A DNA stretch of 64,000 nucleotides from Jannaschia pohangensis (GCF_900113875.1 NZ_FORA01000002.1:496001-560000), one strand, 5' to 3'. Numbered from the stretch's first letter, positions 47,032 through 56,159 are shown. Numbers and translations: made by a program. Notes: generated by a model from the sequence alone, not told the origin.

Positions 47032-47829
47032 TTGCTCAAAACCGCGAGTCCTGCCTTGGCTTTCGCCCCGCCCGTCTTGGAGATTAGAGGCCTTCACAAG
47101 GCCTACGGCCAGCTTGAGGTTCTCAAGGGAGTCGATCTGACGGCGCGGCAGGGACAGGTGATCTCGCTCATCGGATCGTCGGGGTCGGGCAAGTCAACGC
47201 TGCTGCGCTGTGCCAATCTGCTGGAAGACAGCCAGCAGGGTGACATCCTGTTTTGCGAGGAGGCGGTGCATTGGCGCGGTGCGGGTCACAACCGCCGGCC
47301 AGCAGACGCTGCACAGATCACCCGCATCCGCACGAATCTTTCCATGGTGTTCCAGAGCTTCAACCTCTGGTCTCACATGACGATCCTGCAAAACGTGATG
47401 GAGGCGCCGGTCCAGGTGCTGCGTCGCGATCCCAAGGAAGTAGAGGCCAAGGCCCGCGACTACCTTGAGAAGGTCGGCATCGGTGACAAGGCGAACGCCT
47501 GGCCCGCCGAACTGTCGGGTGGCCAGCAACAGCGCGCCGCCATCGCCCGCGCCCTCTGCATGGAGCCGAAGGCGTTGCTTTTCGATGAGCCGACCAGCGC
47601 GCTCGACCCCGAACTGGAACAGGAGGTGATCCGCGTGATCAAGGCCCTCGCCCAGGAGGGTCGGACCATGGTCATCGTTACCCACGACATGAACCTGGCG
47701 CGCGACGTCAGCGATCACGTCATCTTCCTGCACCAGGGCCTGATCGAGGAAGAGGGCGCGCCTGACGCCCTGTTCGGGTCCCCGAAATCGGAGCGTCTGC
47801 GCGGCTTCCTGTCCGCAACGTCCCACTGA
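47032..47829 (+). CDS. polar amino-acid type ABC transporter ATP-binding protein
   Basis: A 265-aa ATPase: Walker A GSSGSGKSTLLRC, Q-loop SMVFQSFNLWSHMT, signature LSGGQQQRAAIA, Walker B LLFDEPTSALDPE and H-loop VTHDM. The loop HWRGAGHNRRPAD is characteristic of the HisP/OccP subgroup for basic amino acids and opines. The start is TTG 47032 with GAGG upstream; no ATG precedes the fold. It heads the transporter operon to 50376. Confidence 0.93.
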   Translation: MLKTASPALAFAPPVLEIRGLHKAYGQLEVLKGVDLTARQGQVISLIGSSGSGKSTLLRCANLLEDSQQGDILFCEEAVHWRGAGHNRRPADAAQITRIRTNLSMVFQSFNLWSHMTILQNVMEAPVQVLRRDPKEVEAKARDYLEKVGIGDKANAWPAELSGGQQQRAAIARALCMEPKALLFDEPTSALDPELEQEVIRVIKALAQEGRTMVIVTHDMNLARDVSDHVIFLHQGLIEEEGAPDALFGSPKSERLRGFLSATSH

Positions 47830-47882
47830 CTTTACCCCGCCAAACCCGGAGCAAACCGGGGGGCACAACACGGAGAGAGACC

Positions 47883-48614
47883 ATGAAACTGATCCTGACT
47901 GCCGCCGCGCTCGCGGTTGCCGCCACGGGTGCTATGGCCGATGGCCACGCCCAGACCGTCCGCATGGGCACCGAGGGCGCCTATGCCCCTTACAACTTCC
48001 TCAACGATGCGGGCGAAGTCGACGGCTTCGAGCGCGAGGTCGGCGATGAGCTTTGCGCCCGGGCCGAGCTGACCTGCGAGTGGGTCACCAACGAGTGGGA
48101 CAGCATCATCCCGAACCTGACCTCGGGCAACTACGACACGATCATCGCGGGCATGAGCATCACCGACGAACGTGAGGAAGTCATCGACTTCACCCAAAAC
48201 TACTTCCCGCCCGCCGCCTCGGCCTATGCTGCCCTGTCGGCCGATGCCGACCTGACCGGCGGTGTCATCGCCGCGCAGACCTCCACGATCCAGGCGGGCT
48301 ATGTCGCCGAGTCCGGCGCGACCCTGCTGGAATTCGCCACCTATGACGAAACCGTCGCCGCTGTGCGCAATGGCGAGGCCGATGCCGTTTTCGCCGACAA
48401 GGACGCCCTTGCCCCGACGGTCGAGGAATCGGCCGGTGACCTTGTGTTCGTGGGCGACGATGTCCCCCTCGGCGGTGGTATCGGCCTTGGCCTGCGCGAA
48501 AGCGACACCGAGCTGAAGGAAAAGTTCAACGCCGCCATCCAGTCCATGAAGGACGACGGCAGCTTGAACGAGCTGATCGTCAAATGGTTCGGCGAAGACG
48601 CCAAGACGTTCTGA
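47883..48614 (+). CDS. ABC transporter periplasmic substrate-binding protein (PAAT family)
   Basis: A 243-aa binding protein with signal peptide (MKLILTAAALAVAATGAMA). The family-3 solute-binding fold shows VRMGTEGAYAPYNFLNDAGEVDGFE, DWDSIIPNL-like EWDSIIPNLTSGNYDTIIAGM and ITDEREEVIDFTQNYF. The ligand pocket is of the basic or polar amino-acid/opine class. It follows the ATPase by 53 bp; neighbours suggest an amine or diamine-related ligand (inference). Confidence 0.93.
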   Translation: MKLILTAAALAVAATGAMADGHAQTVRMGTEGAYAPYNFLNDAGEVDGFEREVGDELCARAELTCEWVTNEWDSIIPNLTSGNYDTIIAGMSITDEREEVIDFTQNYFPPAASAYAALSADADLTGGVIAAQTSTIQAGYVAESGATLLEFATYDETVAAVRNGEADAVFADKDALAPTVEESAGDLVFVGDDVPLGGGIGLGLRESDTELKEKFNAAIQSMKDDGSLNELIVKWFGEDAKTF

Positions 48615-48691
48615 TCGACCATGTGGGGGCCGCACACCATGCTTCGTCGCAGGTTGCGGCCCCCGTTTGCCGTTCGGCGGGGGGATATGTG

Positions 48692-49573
48692 ATGTTCGCC
48701 TGCGCCGCCCCCGATACCCTTTCCGGCCTTCACTGGCTTGCCTGCTACCTGACCACTGGCAAGCACCTGGCGTTTTACGGCGCGTTCGGAACCGTGCTGC
48801 TCCTTCTGGCCATAACCGCGCCCACGGCCATGGCCTTCGGCTTTGGCGGCGCGATGGCCGCGCGGTCGCGGGTGGCGCCACTGCGGTGGTTCGGCAAGAT
48901 CTATATCGCGATTGTGCGCGGCGTGCCCGACATCGCGTTCTTCCTGTTCTTCGTCATCGCCCTCGACCAAGGCATCGAATACCTGCGCCACAAGGTGAAA
49001 TGCCCCGATTGGGACGCGCCCATCCGGCAGGGCAGCGACTTTCTGGTCTGCGCCCAGGCCAAGATGCCGCTCGGGTCATCGCCGCAGTGGGTGCATGAAA
49101 CCTATGGCTTCGCTCTGGCGGTTCTGACGTTCGCGATCGTCTTCGGCGCCTTCGCCGCCAATATCCTGTTTGGCGCGATTCGGGCCGTGCCCCGCGCCCA
49201 GGTGGAGACCGCCGAGGCCTACGGGATGAGCCCGCGCAAGACGTTCTGGCGGATCATCGTGCCGCAGATGTGGGTCTACGCCCTGCCCGGCCTCGGAAAC
49301 CTGTGGATGGTCCTGATCAAGTCGACGCCCCTGCTCTTCCTTCTGGGGGTCGAGGATATCGTCTATTGGGCGCGCGAACTGGGCGCGGCCAAGACGCCGC
49401 GCTTTTCGGACTATCCGCATCCCGACTGGCGGATGTGGTATTTCCTGGCGCTCCTGGTCTTCTACCTGGCCTTCACCCGCGTCTCCGAGATCGTCATCGC
49501 GCGCCTGTCGCGCCGGTTGAGCCTGGGTCAGGCCACGACAGCCGGCGAAGCCCTGCGAAAGGCCGGCGCATGA
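48692..49573 (+). CDS. ABC transporter permease (HisQ/HisM-like)
   Basis: A 293-aa inner-membrane permease with about five to six helices. The coupling EAA loop reads VETAEAYGMSPRKTFWRIIVPQMW. A periplasmic insertion (about residues 93-140, with CPDWDAPIRQG) is longer than in HisQ. The start is ATG 48692 with a G-run upstream. It overlaps the next permease by 4 bp (ATGA). Confidence 0.9.
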   Translation: MFACAAPDTLSGLHWLACYLTTGKHLAFYGAFGTVLLLLAITAPTAMAFGFGGAMAARSRVAPLRWFGKIYIAIVRGVPDIAFFLFFVIALDQGIEYLRHKVKCPDWDAPIRQGSDFLVCAQAKMPLGSSPQWVHETYGFALAVLTFAIVFGAFAANILFGAIRAVPRAQVETAEAYGMSPRKTFWRIIVPQMWVYALPGLGNLWMVLIKSTPLLFLLGVEDIVYWARELGAAKTPRFSDYPHPDWRMWYFLALLVFYLAFTRVSEIVIARLSRRLSLGQATTAGEALRKAGA

Positions 49574-50376
49574 GCTGCGCTGCGACCATCGCAGACTATG
49601 GCCTGCGCTCGCTCGGCTATGGCGAGCGTCTGCTGCCAAGGGGCGATTTCACGCTCTGCCAGCAATTCACGCTGATCGGGTCGGGGATGATCTGGAACGT
49701 CTACTTCGGCGTTCTGGCCTTCGTCGTCGGCTTCACGCTCGCCACCCTGCTGGCGGTCGGCAAGGCGTCGGCCAACCCGCTGTTCCGCAAGCCGGCGGAA
49801 TGGTTCATCTTCGTGTTCCGCGGCTCACCGCTCTTCATCCAGTTCTTCTTCGGATACTTCCTGTTTTTGTCGCTCAAGCAGGTCGCCCCCGTCTTCGACC
49901 CCCTGTCGTCGGCCTGGGCCGGGGCCTTCGTGGTGCTGTTCCTGAACACAGCCGCCTATTCCGGTGAGATCTTCTATGGCGCGTTGCAGACCGTTCCCAA
50001 GGGCGAGAGCGAGGCCGCGTCGGCCTATGGCATGACCGGCTGGCGTCGGTTTCGGCGGATCACATGGCCAACCATGCTGCGCCTCGCCTGGCCCGCCTAT
50101 ACGAACGAAGCCATCTTTCTGTTCCACGCCACGACGCTCGTGTTCTTTTCCGGGTTTCCGGCCGTGCAGCAAAAAGGCGATGCGCTCTATTATGCGTCCT
50201 ATTTTGCGGACAAGACCTTCAATCCCTTCGTGCCCTACCCGATCCTGGCAGGGTATTTCATCCTTCTGACGCTCTGCATCATCGGACTCATGGGGCTGGT
50301 AAACCGCCGCCTGAACCGGCACCTGCCAGAGGGCGCAATCCGCCGACCGCGACTTCTGGGACAAATGATAAGATGA
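49570..50376 (+). CDS. ABC transporter permease, second subunit
   Basis: A 268-aa inner-membrane permease. EAA loop: GESEAASAYGMTGWRRFRRITWPTM. FVFRGSPLFIQFFFGYF is the typical polar amino-acid permease helix. It forms a heterodimer with the preceding subunit. The stop overlaps the ATG of the first glutamine-synthetase-like gene, joining uptake and catabolism in one transcript. Confidence 0.9.
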   Translation: MSCAATIADYGLRSLGYGERLLPRGDFTLCQQFTLIGSGMIWNVYFGVLAFVVGFTLATLLAVGKASANPLFRKPAEWFIFVFRGSPLFIQFFFGYFLFLSLKQVAPVFDPLSSAWAGAFVVLFLNTAAYSGEIFYGALQTVPKGESEAASAYGMTGWRRFRRITWPTMLRLAWPAYTNEAIFLFHATTLVFFSGFPAVQQKGDALYYASYFADKTFNPFVPYPILAGYFILLTLCIIGLMGLVNRRLNRHLPEGAIRRPRLLGQMIR

Positions 50377-51722
50377 ACGCCGACAAAACCGCCAACTGGC
50401 TTCAGGCGAACCCTGATATCACATCCGTCCGGGTTGCCGGTTGCGACCTGAACGCCCAGGCCCGCGGCAAGCGGTTCCCGCGCCGCTTCGCCCACAAGCT
50501 CGAGGTGGAGGGGACGCGGTTTCCGTTTTCGGTCCTGAACCTCGACATCTGGGGCGAGGATATCGAGAACAGCCCCCTGGTCTTCGACAGCGGGGATGCC
50601 GACGGTCTGCTGCGCCCGACCGAGAGGGGCTTTGTCCCGATGCCCTGGCTGGCTACGCCGACGGCGCTGCTGCCGGTGTGGATGTATCATCAGGACGGCC
50701 GCCCCTATGCGGGCGATCCGCGCCATGCCCTGGCTTCGGTGCTGGCGCGCTATGCCAAGCGCGGGCTGACCCCGGTGGTCGCGACCGAGATGGAATTCTA
50801 TCTGGTGGATGACAGCATGCGGCAGTTGCGCGTGCCCAAATCGCCCAACTCCGGAAAGCGGCGTCCCGGGGCCCAGACCCTTTCGATGCGGGCACTGGAC
50901 GGCTTCGACAAGTTTTTCACCGAGCTTTACGATGCCTGCGAGGCGATGGATATCCCGGCCAATTCCGCCATCTCCGAAGCCGGAATCGGCCAGTTCGAGG
51001 TCGACCTTGCCCATCAGCCGGATGCGCTGAAGGCGGCGGACGACGCGTGGTTCTTCAAGCTGCTGTTGCAGGGGCAGGCGCGAATGCATGGCTTCGCGGC
51101 CAGTTTCATGGCAAAACCCTATCCCGAATACGCGGGCAACGGGATGCACGTGCATTTCTCGCTGCTCGACAAGGCCGGCAGGAACGTCTTCGACGACGGC
51201 ACGGCGCATGGCTCGGACATGTTGCGCCATGCGGTCACCGGTCTGATGAAGGCGGCACCTGCCTCGACCCTGATCTTCGCGCCACATCTCAACAGCTATG
51301 ACCGGCTGGTCCCGGGCGCGCACGCGCCGACCGGCTTGGGATGGGCCTATGAGAACCGGACGGCGGCGATCCGCATTCCGGCATCCCCCCCCGTCGCGCG
51401 CCGGATCGAACACCGGATCTCGGGCGGAGATGTGAACCCCTATCTGTTGCTGGCCGTCATTCTGGGCGCGGCACTGGCCGGGATCGAGGACGAGGTCGAA
51501 CCGACCGATCCGATCACCGGGAACGCCTATGCCCAGGACCTGCCCCGAATCCCCACATCCTGGAGCGAGGCCATCGACCGGTTCGAGACCGACCGCTGGA
51601 CCCCGCGCCTCCTGCCCGCCCAGTTGATCGAGAACATGCTGCTGACCAAGCGGCAGGAGTTGCGCGACATCGAAGAGCTTTCGGAAGAAGAGCGGATCGA
51701 CCTCTACCTCGATACCGTGTGA
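50373..51722 (+). CDS. glutamine synthetase family protein (gamma-glutamylamine synthetase-like), copy 1
   Basis: A 449-aa GS-fold ligase. Metal and ATP motifs: ATEMEFYLVD, AGIGQFEVDL, GNGMHVHFSL, NSYDRLVPG..., ENRTAAIRIP and RRIEHRISGGDVNPYL, so the active site looks complete. GS relatives of this length (PuuA, GlnT, IpuC) attach glutamate to an amine instead of ammonia. Position directly after the permease suggests it conjugates the imported amine to glutamate. It is clearly different from copy 2 (52988-54349). Confidence 0.87.
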   Translation: MNADKTANWLQANPDITSVRVAGCDLNAQARGKRFPRRFAHKLEVEGTRFPFSVLNLDIWGEDIENSPLVFDSGDADGLLRPTERGFVPMPWLATPTALLPVWMYHQDGRPYAGDPRHALASVLARYAKRGLTPVVATEMEFYLVDDSMRQLRVPKSPNSGKRRPGAQTLSMRALDGFDKFFTELYDACEAMDIPANSAISEAGIGQFEVDLAHQPDALKAADDAWFFKLLLQGQARMHGFAASFMAKPYPEYAGNGMHVHFSLLDKAGRNVFDDGTAHGSDMLRHAVTGLMKAAPASTLIFAPHLNSYDRLVPGAHAPTGLGWAYENRTAAIRIPASPPVARRIEHRISGGDVNPYLLLAVILGAALAGIEDEVEPTDPITGNAYAQDLPRIPTSWSEAIDRFETDRWTPRLLPAQLIENMLLTKRQELRDIEELSEEERIDLYLDTV

Positions 51723-51732
51723 CGGCGCGGGC

Positions 51733-52170
51733 TCAGCAGGGCCCGGCAAGGACCATGGCCCACCAGAGCCGACCATTCCGGTCGCGGACGGCGGCCACCG
51801 CCCCGTCGGTCATCCGCCCGTTCAGGATATTCTGCCGATGCCCGTCCGAGCCCATCCAGCTGCGCGTGACCGCAGCCGACGTGCGTTGACCGGCGGCGAC
51901 ATTTTCCGCGCCATAGCAGCCCTGGTACCCGGTCGCGCGGATCCGGTCCCCGAAGGAAGACCCACCCGGTCCGACATGGCCGATCCGCCCCTCGCGGGCC
52001 ATGAAGGTCGCCTGAACCTCTGCCGCGGCGGCCAGACGCGGATCGTGGCGCAAGGCCGACAGGCCGACGCGCGCCCGCTCCCGCGAGGCGAGGTCAAGGG
52101 CATCGGCCATGGGTGCGGCGTCGACCGGCAGGGCCGCCAGCAGCATCAGGACAAGAACACGCAAAAACAT
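51733..52170 (-). CDS. CAP (SCP/PR1) domain secreted protein
   Basis: A 145-aa protein with signal peptide (MFLRVLVLMLLAALPVDA) and a compact CAP domain: RHDPRLAAAAEVQATFMA, GYQGCYGAENVAAG, and SWMGSDGHRQNILN with the conserved His and Glu. It lies on the opposite strand between the two glutamine-synthetase genes, interrupting an otherwise continuous plus-strand cluster. Extracellular or periplasmic role unknown. Confidence 0.85.
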   Translation of the reverse strand: MFLRVLVLMLLAALPVDAAPMADALDLASRERARVGLSALRHDPRLAAAAEVQATFMAREGRIGHVGPGGSSFGDRIRATGYQGCYGAENVAAGQRTSAAVTRSWMGSDGHRQNILNGRMTDGAVAAVRDRNGRLWWAMVLAGPC

Positions 52171-52302
52171 CCGGACCTATCCAACACTCATATCCGCGCC
52201 ACCCCTAGGCATTTTTTCTCAACATCCGCTTAACGTCTCCCATCTTGCGGCGGCCTGCGCCGCGCCGTAGCCTGCAGGCGCAATCAATCCCGCAAGGTTC
52301 CC

Positions 52303-53001
52303 ATGAAAATCGGCATTCTCCAGGCCGGCCATACGGCCGAAGACCTGCGCCCCACCCGGGGCGATTTCGACGCGATGTTCCAACGACTGCTTGGTGGCCA
52401 CGGCTTTGATTTCGTCGCCTATGACGTCGAGAACATGACATTTCCCGACAATGTTCATGACGCCGATGGCTGGCTGATCACCGGATCGCGCCACGGCGTC
52501 TATGAGGATCACGCCTTCATCCCCCCGCTCGAAGACTTCGTCCGACAGGTCCACGAGGCGGATGTCCCGCTGGTTGGCATCTGCTTCGGGCATCAGATCA
52601 TCGCGAAGGCCCTGGGCGGACAGGTCGAGAAGTTCGACAAGGGATGGGCCATCGGGCGCCATGATTACGATATGCCCGACGGCACCCGCATGGCCTTGAA
52701 CGCCTGGCACCAGGATCAGGTGCTGGTCGCGCCCGAAGGCGCCACCTGCCTTGCCAGCAGCCCGTTCTGCACGAACGCCATGCTGAGCTATGGGCACAAG
52801 GCCTTTACCGTTCAGCCACATCCGGAGTTCGACGGACCACTGATCCACGATATGATCCAGATGCGGCGCGGCACCGGCACGTACCCCGACGACCTGATGC
52901 AGAGCGCATTGTCAGACGTCGACCGCGCCAACGACAGCGACCGGATGGCCCGGATGATCGCGAATTTCTTTTTGACAAGGCAGACCGATGTCCACGCATG
53001 A
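52303..53001 (+). CDS. class I glutamine amidotransferase-like hydrolase
   Basis: A 232-aa GATase-1 domain with triad Cys94 (VGICFGHQ), His173 and Glu175 (QPHPEFD). In gamma-glutamylamine pathways a GATase-type enzyme (PuuD in E. coli) hydrolyses the gamma-glutamyl bond at the end. This protein is closer to the stand-alone GuaA-like type, so that role is an inference from its place between two GS homologues. It overlaps copy 2 of GS by 14 bp. Confidence 0.87.
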   Translation: MKIGILQAGHTAEDLRPTRGDFDAMFQRLLGGHGFDFVAYDVENMTFPDNVHDADGWLITGSRHGVYEDHAFIPPLEDFVRQVHEADVPLVGICFGHQIIAKALGGQVEKFDKGWAIGRHDYDMPDGTRMALNAWHQDQVLVAPEGATCLASSPFCTNAMLSYGHKAFTVQPHPEFDGPLIHDMIQMRRGTGTYPDDLMQSALSDVDRANDSDRMARMIANFFLTRQTDVHA

Positions 53002-54349
53002 CTGGGTCGAAAAGGCCCCCGACCACGTTGCCGCCTACCTGAGTGAACGGCGATTGGACGAAGTGGAATGCATTGTCGCCGACCTTTCGGGCATTGCCCG
53101 GGGCAAGGCGATGCCGGCGGCGAAATTCGCCACGCAGACGCATTTCTACCTGCCCAACTCGATCTTCCAGCAGACGATCACCGGCGAATGGGCCGACGAT
53201 GGCGACAGCGATTTCCTGGAACCCGACATGGTCCTGAAGCCGGATTTCAGCACCGCCTGTGCTGCGCCCTGGACCGCCGACTGGACCATGCAGATCATCC
53301 ACGACATGTTCGACCAGCAGGGAGAGCCGATGCCCGTCGCACCGCGCAACGTGCTCAAGCGGGTCCTGGGGCTCTATGAGGCGCGGGGGTGGAAGCCCGT
53401 GGTCGCGCCCGAGATGGAATTCTACCTGGTCGCCCGAAACGTCGACCCGTCCAAACCGGTCGAGCCGCCGATGGGTCGTTCGGGGCGTCGCGCCGCCGCG
53501 CGGCAGGCCTATTCCATGTCGGCCGTCGACGAATACGGGCCAGTCATCGACGATATCTACGATTTCGCCGAAGCCATGGGGCTGGAGATCGACGGCATCC
53601 TCCAGGAAGGCGGCGCAGGCCAGGTGGAAATGAACCTGCGCCACGGCGACCCCGTCAAGCTGGCCGACGAAATCTTTTATTTCAAACGGATGATCCGCGA
53701 AGCCGCGCTGCGTCACGACTGCTATGCGACCTTCATGGCCAAGCCCATTCAGGACGAACCCGGATCGGCCATGCACATCCACCACTCGGTGATCGACAAG
53801 GCCACGGGGCAGAACATCTTCGTGAAGGATGACGGGACCGAAACACAGGAGTTCCTGCATTTCATCGGCGGGATGCAGCGGCACATGCCGTCGGTCATCG
53901 CTTTGCTGGCCCCCTATGTGAACTCCTATCGTCGCTACGTCCGGGACTTCGCCGCGCCGATCAACCTGGAGTGGGGCCGCGACAACCGCACCACGGGCCT
54001 GCGCGTGCCTGTGTCGGAACCCGCCGCCAAACGCGTCGAGAACCGGATCGCAGGGATGGACTGCAACCCCTACCTCGCCATCGCCGCCTCACTCGCCTGC
54101 GGCTACCTCGGTCTGGTCAACAAGCTGGACCCGGCCGCGCAATTCACCGGCGACGCCTATGACAGCGCCGACGGCATTCCGCGCGACCTGACCTCCGCGC
54201 TCGACCTGTTCGAGGCGGCAACCGAGATCCAGGAGGTGCTGCATCCGCATTTCGCCTCCATCTATACGGCGGTCAAACGGATGGAGGTAAACGCCTTCCT
54301 GCAAGTCATCTCACCTTGGGAGCGGGAGCATCTTCTGCTGAACGTATGA
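52988..54349 (+). CDS. glutamine synthetase family protein (gamma-glutamylputrescine synthetase-like), copy 2
   Basis: A 453-aa GS-fold ligase with intact motifs APEMEFYLVA, GGAGQVEMNL, GSAMHIHHSV, DNRTTGLRVP and KRVENRIAGMDCNPYL. The opening VECIVADLSGIARGKAMP is typical of PuuA-like proteins. It ends with a TGA overlapping the start of the FAD oxidase, the order puuA-puuB. With the transporter upstream it likely commits the imported amine to the gamma-glutamyl pathway. Confidence 0.88.
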   Translation: MSTHDWVEKAPDHVAAYLSERRLDEVECIVADLSGIARGKAMPAAKFATQTHFYLPNSIFQQTITGEWADDGDSDFLEPDMVLKPDFSTACAAPWTADWTMQIIHDMFDQQGEPMPVAPRNVLKRVLGLYEARGWKPVVAPEMEFYLVARNVDPSKPVEPPMGRSGRRAAARQAYSMSAVDEYGPVIDDIYDFAEAMGLEIDGILQEGGAGQVEMNLRHGDPVKLADEIFYFKRMIREAALRHDCYATFMAKPIQDEPGSAMHIHHSVIDKATGQNIFVKDDGTETQEFLHFIGGMQRHMPSVIALLAPYVNSYRRYVRDFAAPINLEWGRDNRTTGLRVPVSEPAAKRVENRIAGMDCNPYLAIAASLACGYLGLVNKLDPAAQFTGDAYDSADGIPRDLTSALDLFEAATEIQEVLHPHFASIYTAVKRMEVNAFLQVISPWEREHLLLNV

Positions 54350-55620
54350 CCAGCTGGCTGCATGCCAACGGCGACCGGGGCGTCTGGCCGGGCACCTGGT
54401 ATCGCGACGGCGTGACCCTGCCCGACCCCTTCACGCCGCTGCGCGGACATGTGACAGCAGATCTCTGCGTCATCGGGGCCGGGATCACCGGCCTGTCGGC
54501 GGCGCTTCTTGCCGCGCGGGCGGGCCGGTCGGTCATCGTGCTCGAGGCGCAGCGGGTCGGATGGGGGGCGTCGGGGCGCAACGGCGGGCAATTGGGCAGC
54601 GGCTTCAACTGGTCGCAACGCAAACTCGCGGCGAAACTGGGGGATGACGCGGCCCGCGCCCTCTGGGATCTGGCGGAGGAGGCCAAGGCCGACGCCCGGG
54701 GCTTCATGGACGGGGCCGGGTATCGCCCCGGGATCATCTCTGCCTGCCTCACGGCCGAGGAATACGCGGGCGCGCAGGCCGAGGCCGCATGGATGTCCAC
54801 CCATTATGGCACCGACACCGAACCTCTCGACGCCGACGCGATGCGGGGCGCGACCGGGTCCGCGATCTATGCGGGCGGCGTGCTCGACCGGTCGGCGGGG
54901 GCCTGCAATCCGCTGGCCTATACGCTCAACCTGATGCGGGCTTGCGTCGAGGCTGGCGTCACCATCCACGAGATGTCGGAGGTCCACCGCCTGACCGGCA
55001 CCAAGGTCGCAACAGCGGCGGGCACGGTCAGCGCGCGGCACGTGGTGCAGGCGACGAACGGCTATTCCCCATGGCTCACCACCAAGACGGCGGCGCGCGT
55101 CCTGCCCATCAACAACTACATCGCCGTGACCGAGCCGCTGCCCGATTTCCCGCACCGCGCGGCCTTTGCAGTGGCCGACAGCCGCTTTGTCGTGAACTAC
55201 TACTGGTGGACCGATGATGCCCGGCTGATCTTCGGCGGCGGCGAAAGCTATGGGCGGCGCTTCCCCTCGGACATCCGGGCCAAGGTCCGCGCCAATCTGG
55301 CCCGAGTCTATCCGGACCTGGCCGATGTCACCCTGTCCCACGCCTGGGGCGGGACGCTGGCCGTCACCGCAACCCGCCTGCCTTACGTCGCCGAAGTCGC
55401 GCCGGGGGTGTTTTCCGCCGGGGGGTATTCCGGCCATGGGCTGGCCCTCGCTGGCCTCTTCGGGAAGGTCTGCGCCGAGGCGACCCTGGGCGAGCGGTCC
55501 CGTTTCGACCTGCTCCGCACCCTGCCGGTGCCGTCCCTTCCGGGGGGCCGCTGGCTTGGCGGGCTGGCGACCAATGCGGGCATGGCCTTCGCGGCGCTGA
55601 GCGACCGTTTCAAGGGCTGA
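54346..55620 (+). CDS. FAD-dependent oxidoreductase, gamma-glutamylputrescine oxidase-like
   Basis: A 424-aa DAO-type flavoenzyme. FAD motif LCVIGAGITGLSAALLAARAG; substrate-domain blocks ASGRNGGQLGSGF, LPINNYIAVTEPL and GYSGHGLALAGLFGK. PuuB oxidises gamma-glutamylputrescine to the aldehyde with release of ammonia and H2O2. It overlaps GS copy 2 by 4 bp. No puuC aldehyde dehydrogenase is in the window. A relic of a related gene lies 375 bp downstream. Confidence 0.87.
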   Translation: MTSWLHANGDRGVWPGTWYRDGVTLPDPFTPLRGHVTADLCVIGAGITGLSAALLAARAGRSVIVLEAQRVGWGASGRNGGQLGSGFNWSQRKLAAKLGDDAARALWDLAEEAKADARGFMDGAGYRPGIISACLTAEEYAGAQAEAAWMSTHYGTDTEPLDADAMRGATGSAIYAGGVLDRSAGACNPLAYTLNLMRACVEAGVTIHEMSEVHRLTGTKVATAAGTVSARHVVQATNGYSPWLTTKTAARVLPINNYIAVTEPLPDFPHRAAFAVADSRFVVNYYWWTDDARLIFGGGESYGRRFPSDIRAKVRANLARVYPDLADVTLSHAWGGTLAVTATRLPYVAEVAPGVFSAGGYSGHGLALAGLFGKVCAEATLGERSRFDLLRTLPVPSLPGGRWLGGLATNAGMAFAALSDRFKG

Positions 55621-55634
55621 CCCCTGACACGCAA

Positions 55635-55664
55635 ACGGCCCGCACCGAGATCGGGGCGGGCCGT
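55635..55664. terminator. bidirectional hairpin terminator
   Basis: ACGGCCCGC / GCGGGCCGT form a perfect 9-bp stem with a 12-nt loop, 14 bp after the FAD oxidase stop and 20 bp after the convergent DUF1328 stop. The minus-strand side continues GTTTGCGTG. Confidence 0.75.
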
Positions 55665-55684
55665 GCGTTGCGATATGTGGTCCG

Positions 55685-55849
55685 TCAGACCTTGCGCACG
55701 AGGCGCATCACAAGGCTGACGACGAACAGCACGATGAAGATGAAGAACAGGATCTGCGCGATCCCCGCCGACGCCCCGGCGATGCCGCCGAAGCCAAAAA
55801 TACCGGCGATGAGTGCGATGATGAAAAATGCAATGGCCCAACCGAGCAT
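55685..55849 (-). CDS. DUF1328 small membrane protein
   Basis: A 54-aa protein [20 protein letters not shown]...VMRLVRKV with two membrane helices around [12 protein letters not shown], the DUF1328 (YtjA-like) signature. These are small stress-induced inner-membrane proteins of unknown role. GGAGAGA precedes ATG 55849. Longer upstream frames on this strand are only antisense to the oxidase relic. Confidence 0.9.
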   Translation of the reverse strand: MLGWAIAFFIIALIAGIFGFGGIAGASAGIAQILFFIFIVLFVVSLVMRLVRKV

Positions 55850-55994
55850 GGTCTCTCTCCTATCATGGGGCGCCGATGTGTGGCGCGATCGGAGGGATAA
55901 CTTTCGAGGTGGGGGATTGGTTCCGTTGGGGGGTATCGGGCATAGCGGCAGGAACAGGTCCGTTGGGCGGTATCTCATCGGGCGGTATCTATTG

Positions 55995-56147
55995 GAGATA
56001 ACCTTTCCCGAGGCCGTCGCGGGGGATCGGTCGCGCTTCGCTCTGCTGCGGGCGCTGCCCGTGCCTGCGTTGCCGGGCGGCCGGTTGTTCGGACCATGGA
56101 TGGCGCAGGTGGGGATGCTGGCCGGGGCGGTGCGAGATCGGGTTTGA
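55995..56147 (+). pseudogene. C-terminal relic of a second PuuB-like FAD oxidoreductase
   Basis: The frame ending at TGA 56145-56147 encodes [20 protein letters not shown], which matches GERSRFDLLRTLPVPSLPGG near the C-terminus of the intact oxidase (54346-55620) at 16 of 20 positions; similarity continues loosely to the stop. Only about 50 codons remain; FAD and substrate domains are absent, and the preceding 140 bp holds short imperfect repeats (GGCGGTATC-like words). It stops 12 bp before the A+T-rich DUF4062 gene. Confidence 0.8.
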
Positions 56148-56159
56148 AATTCGGAATAC

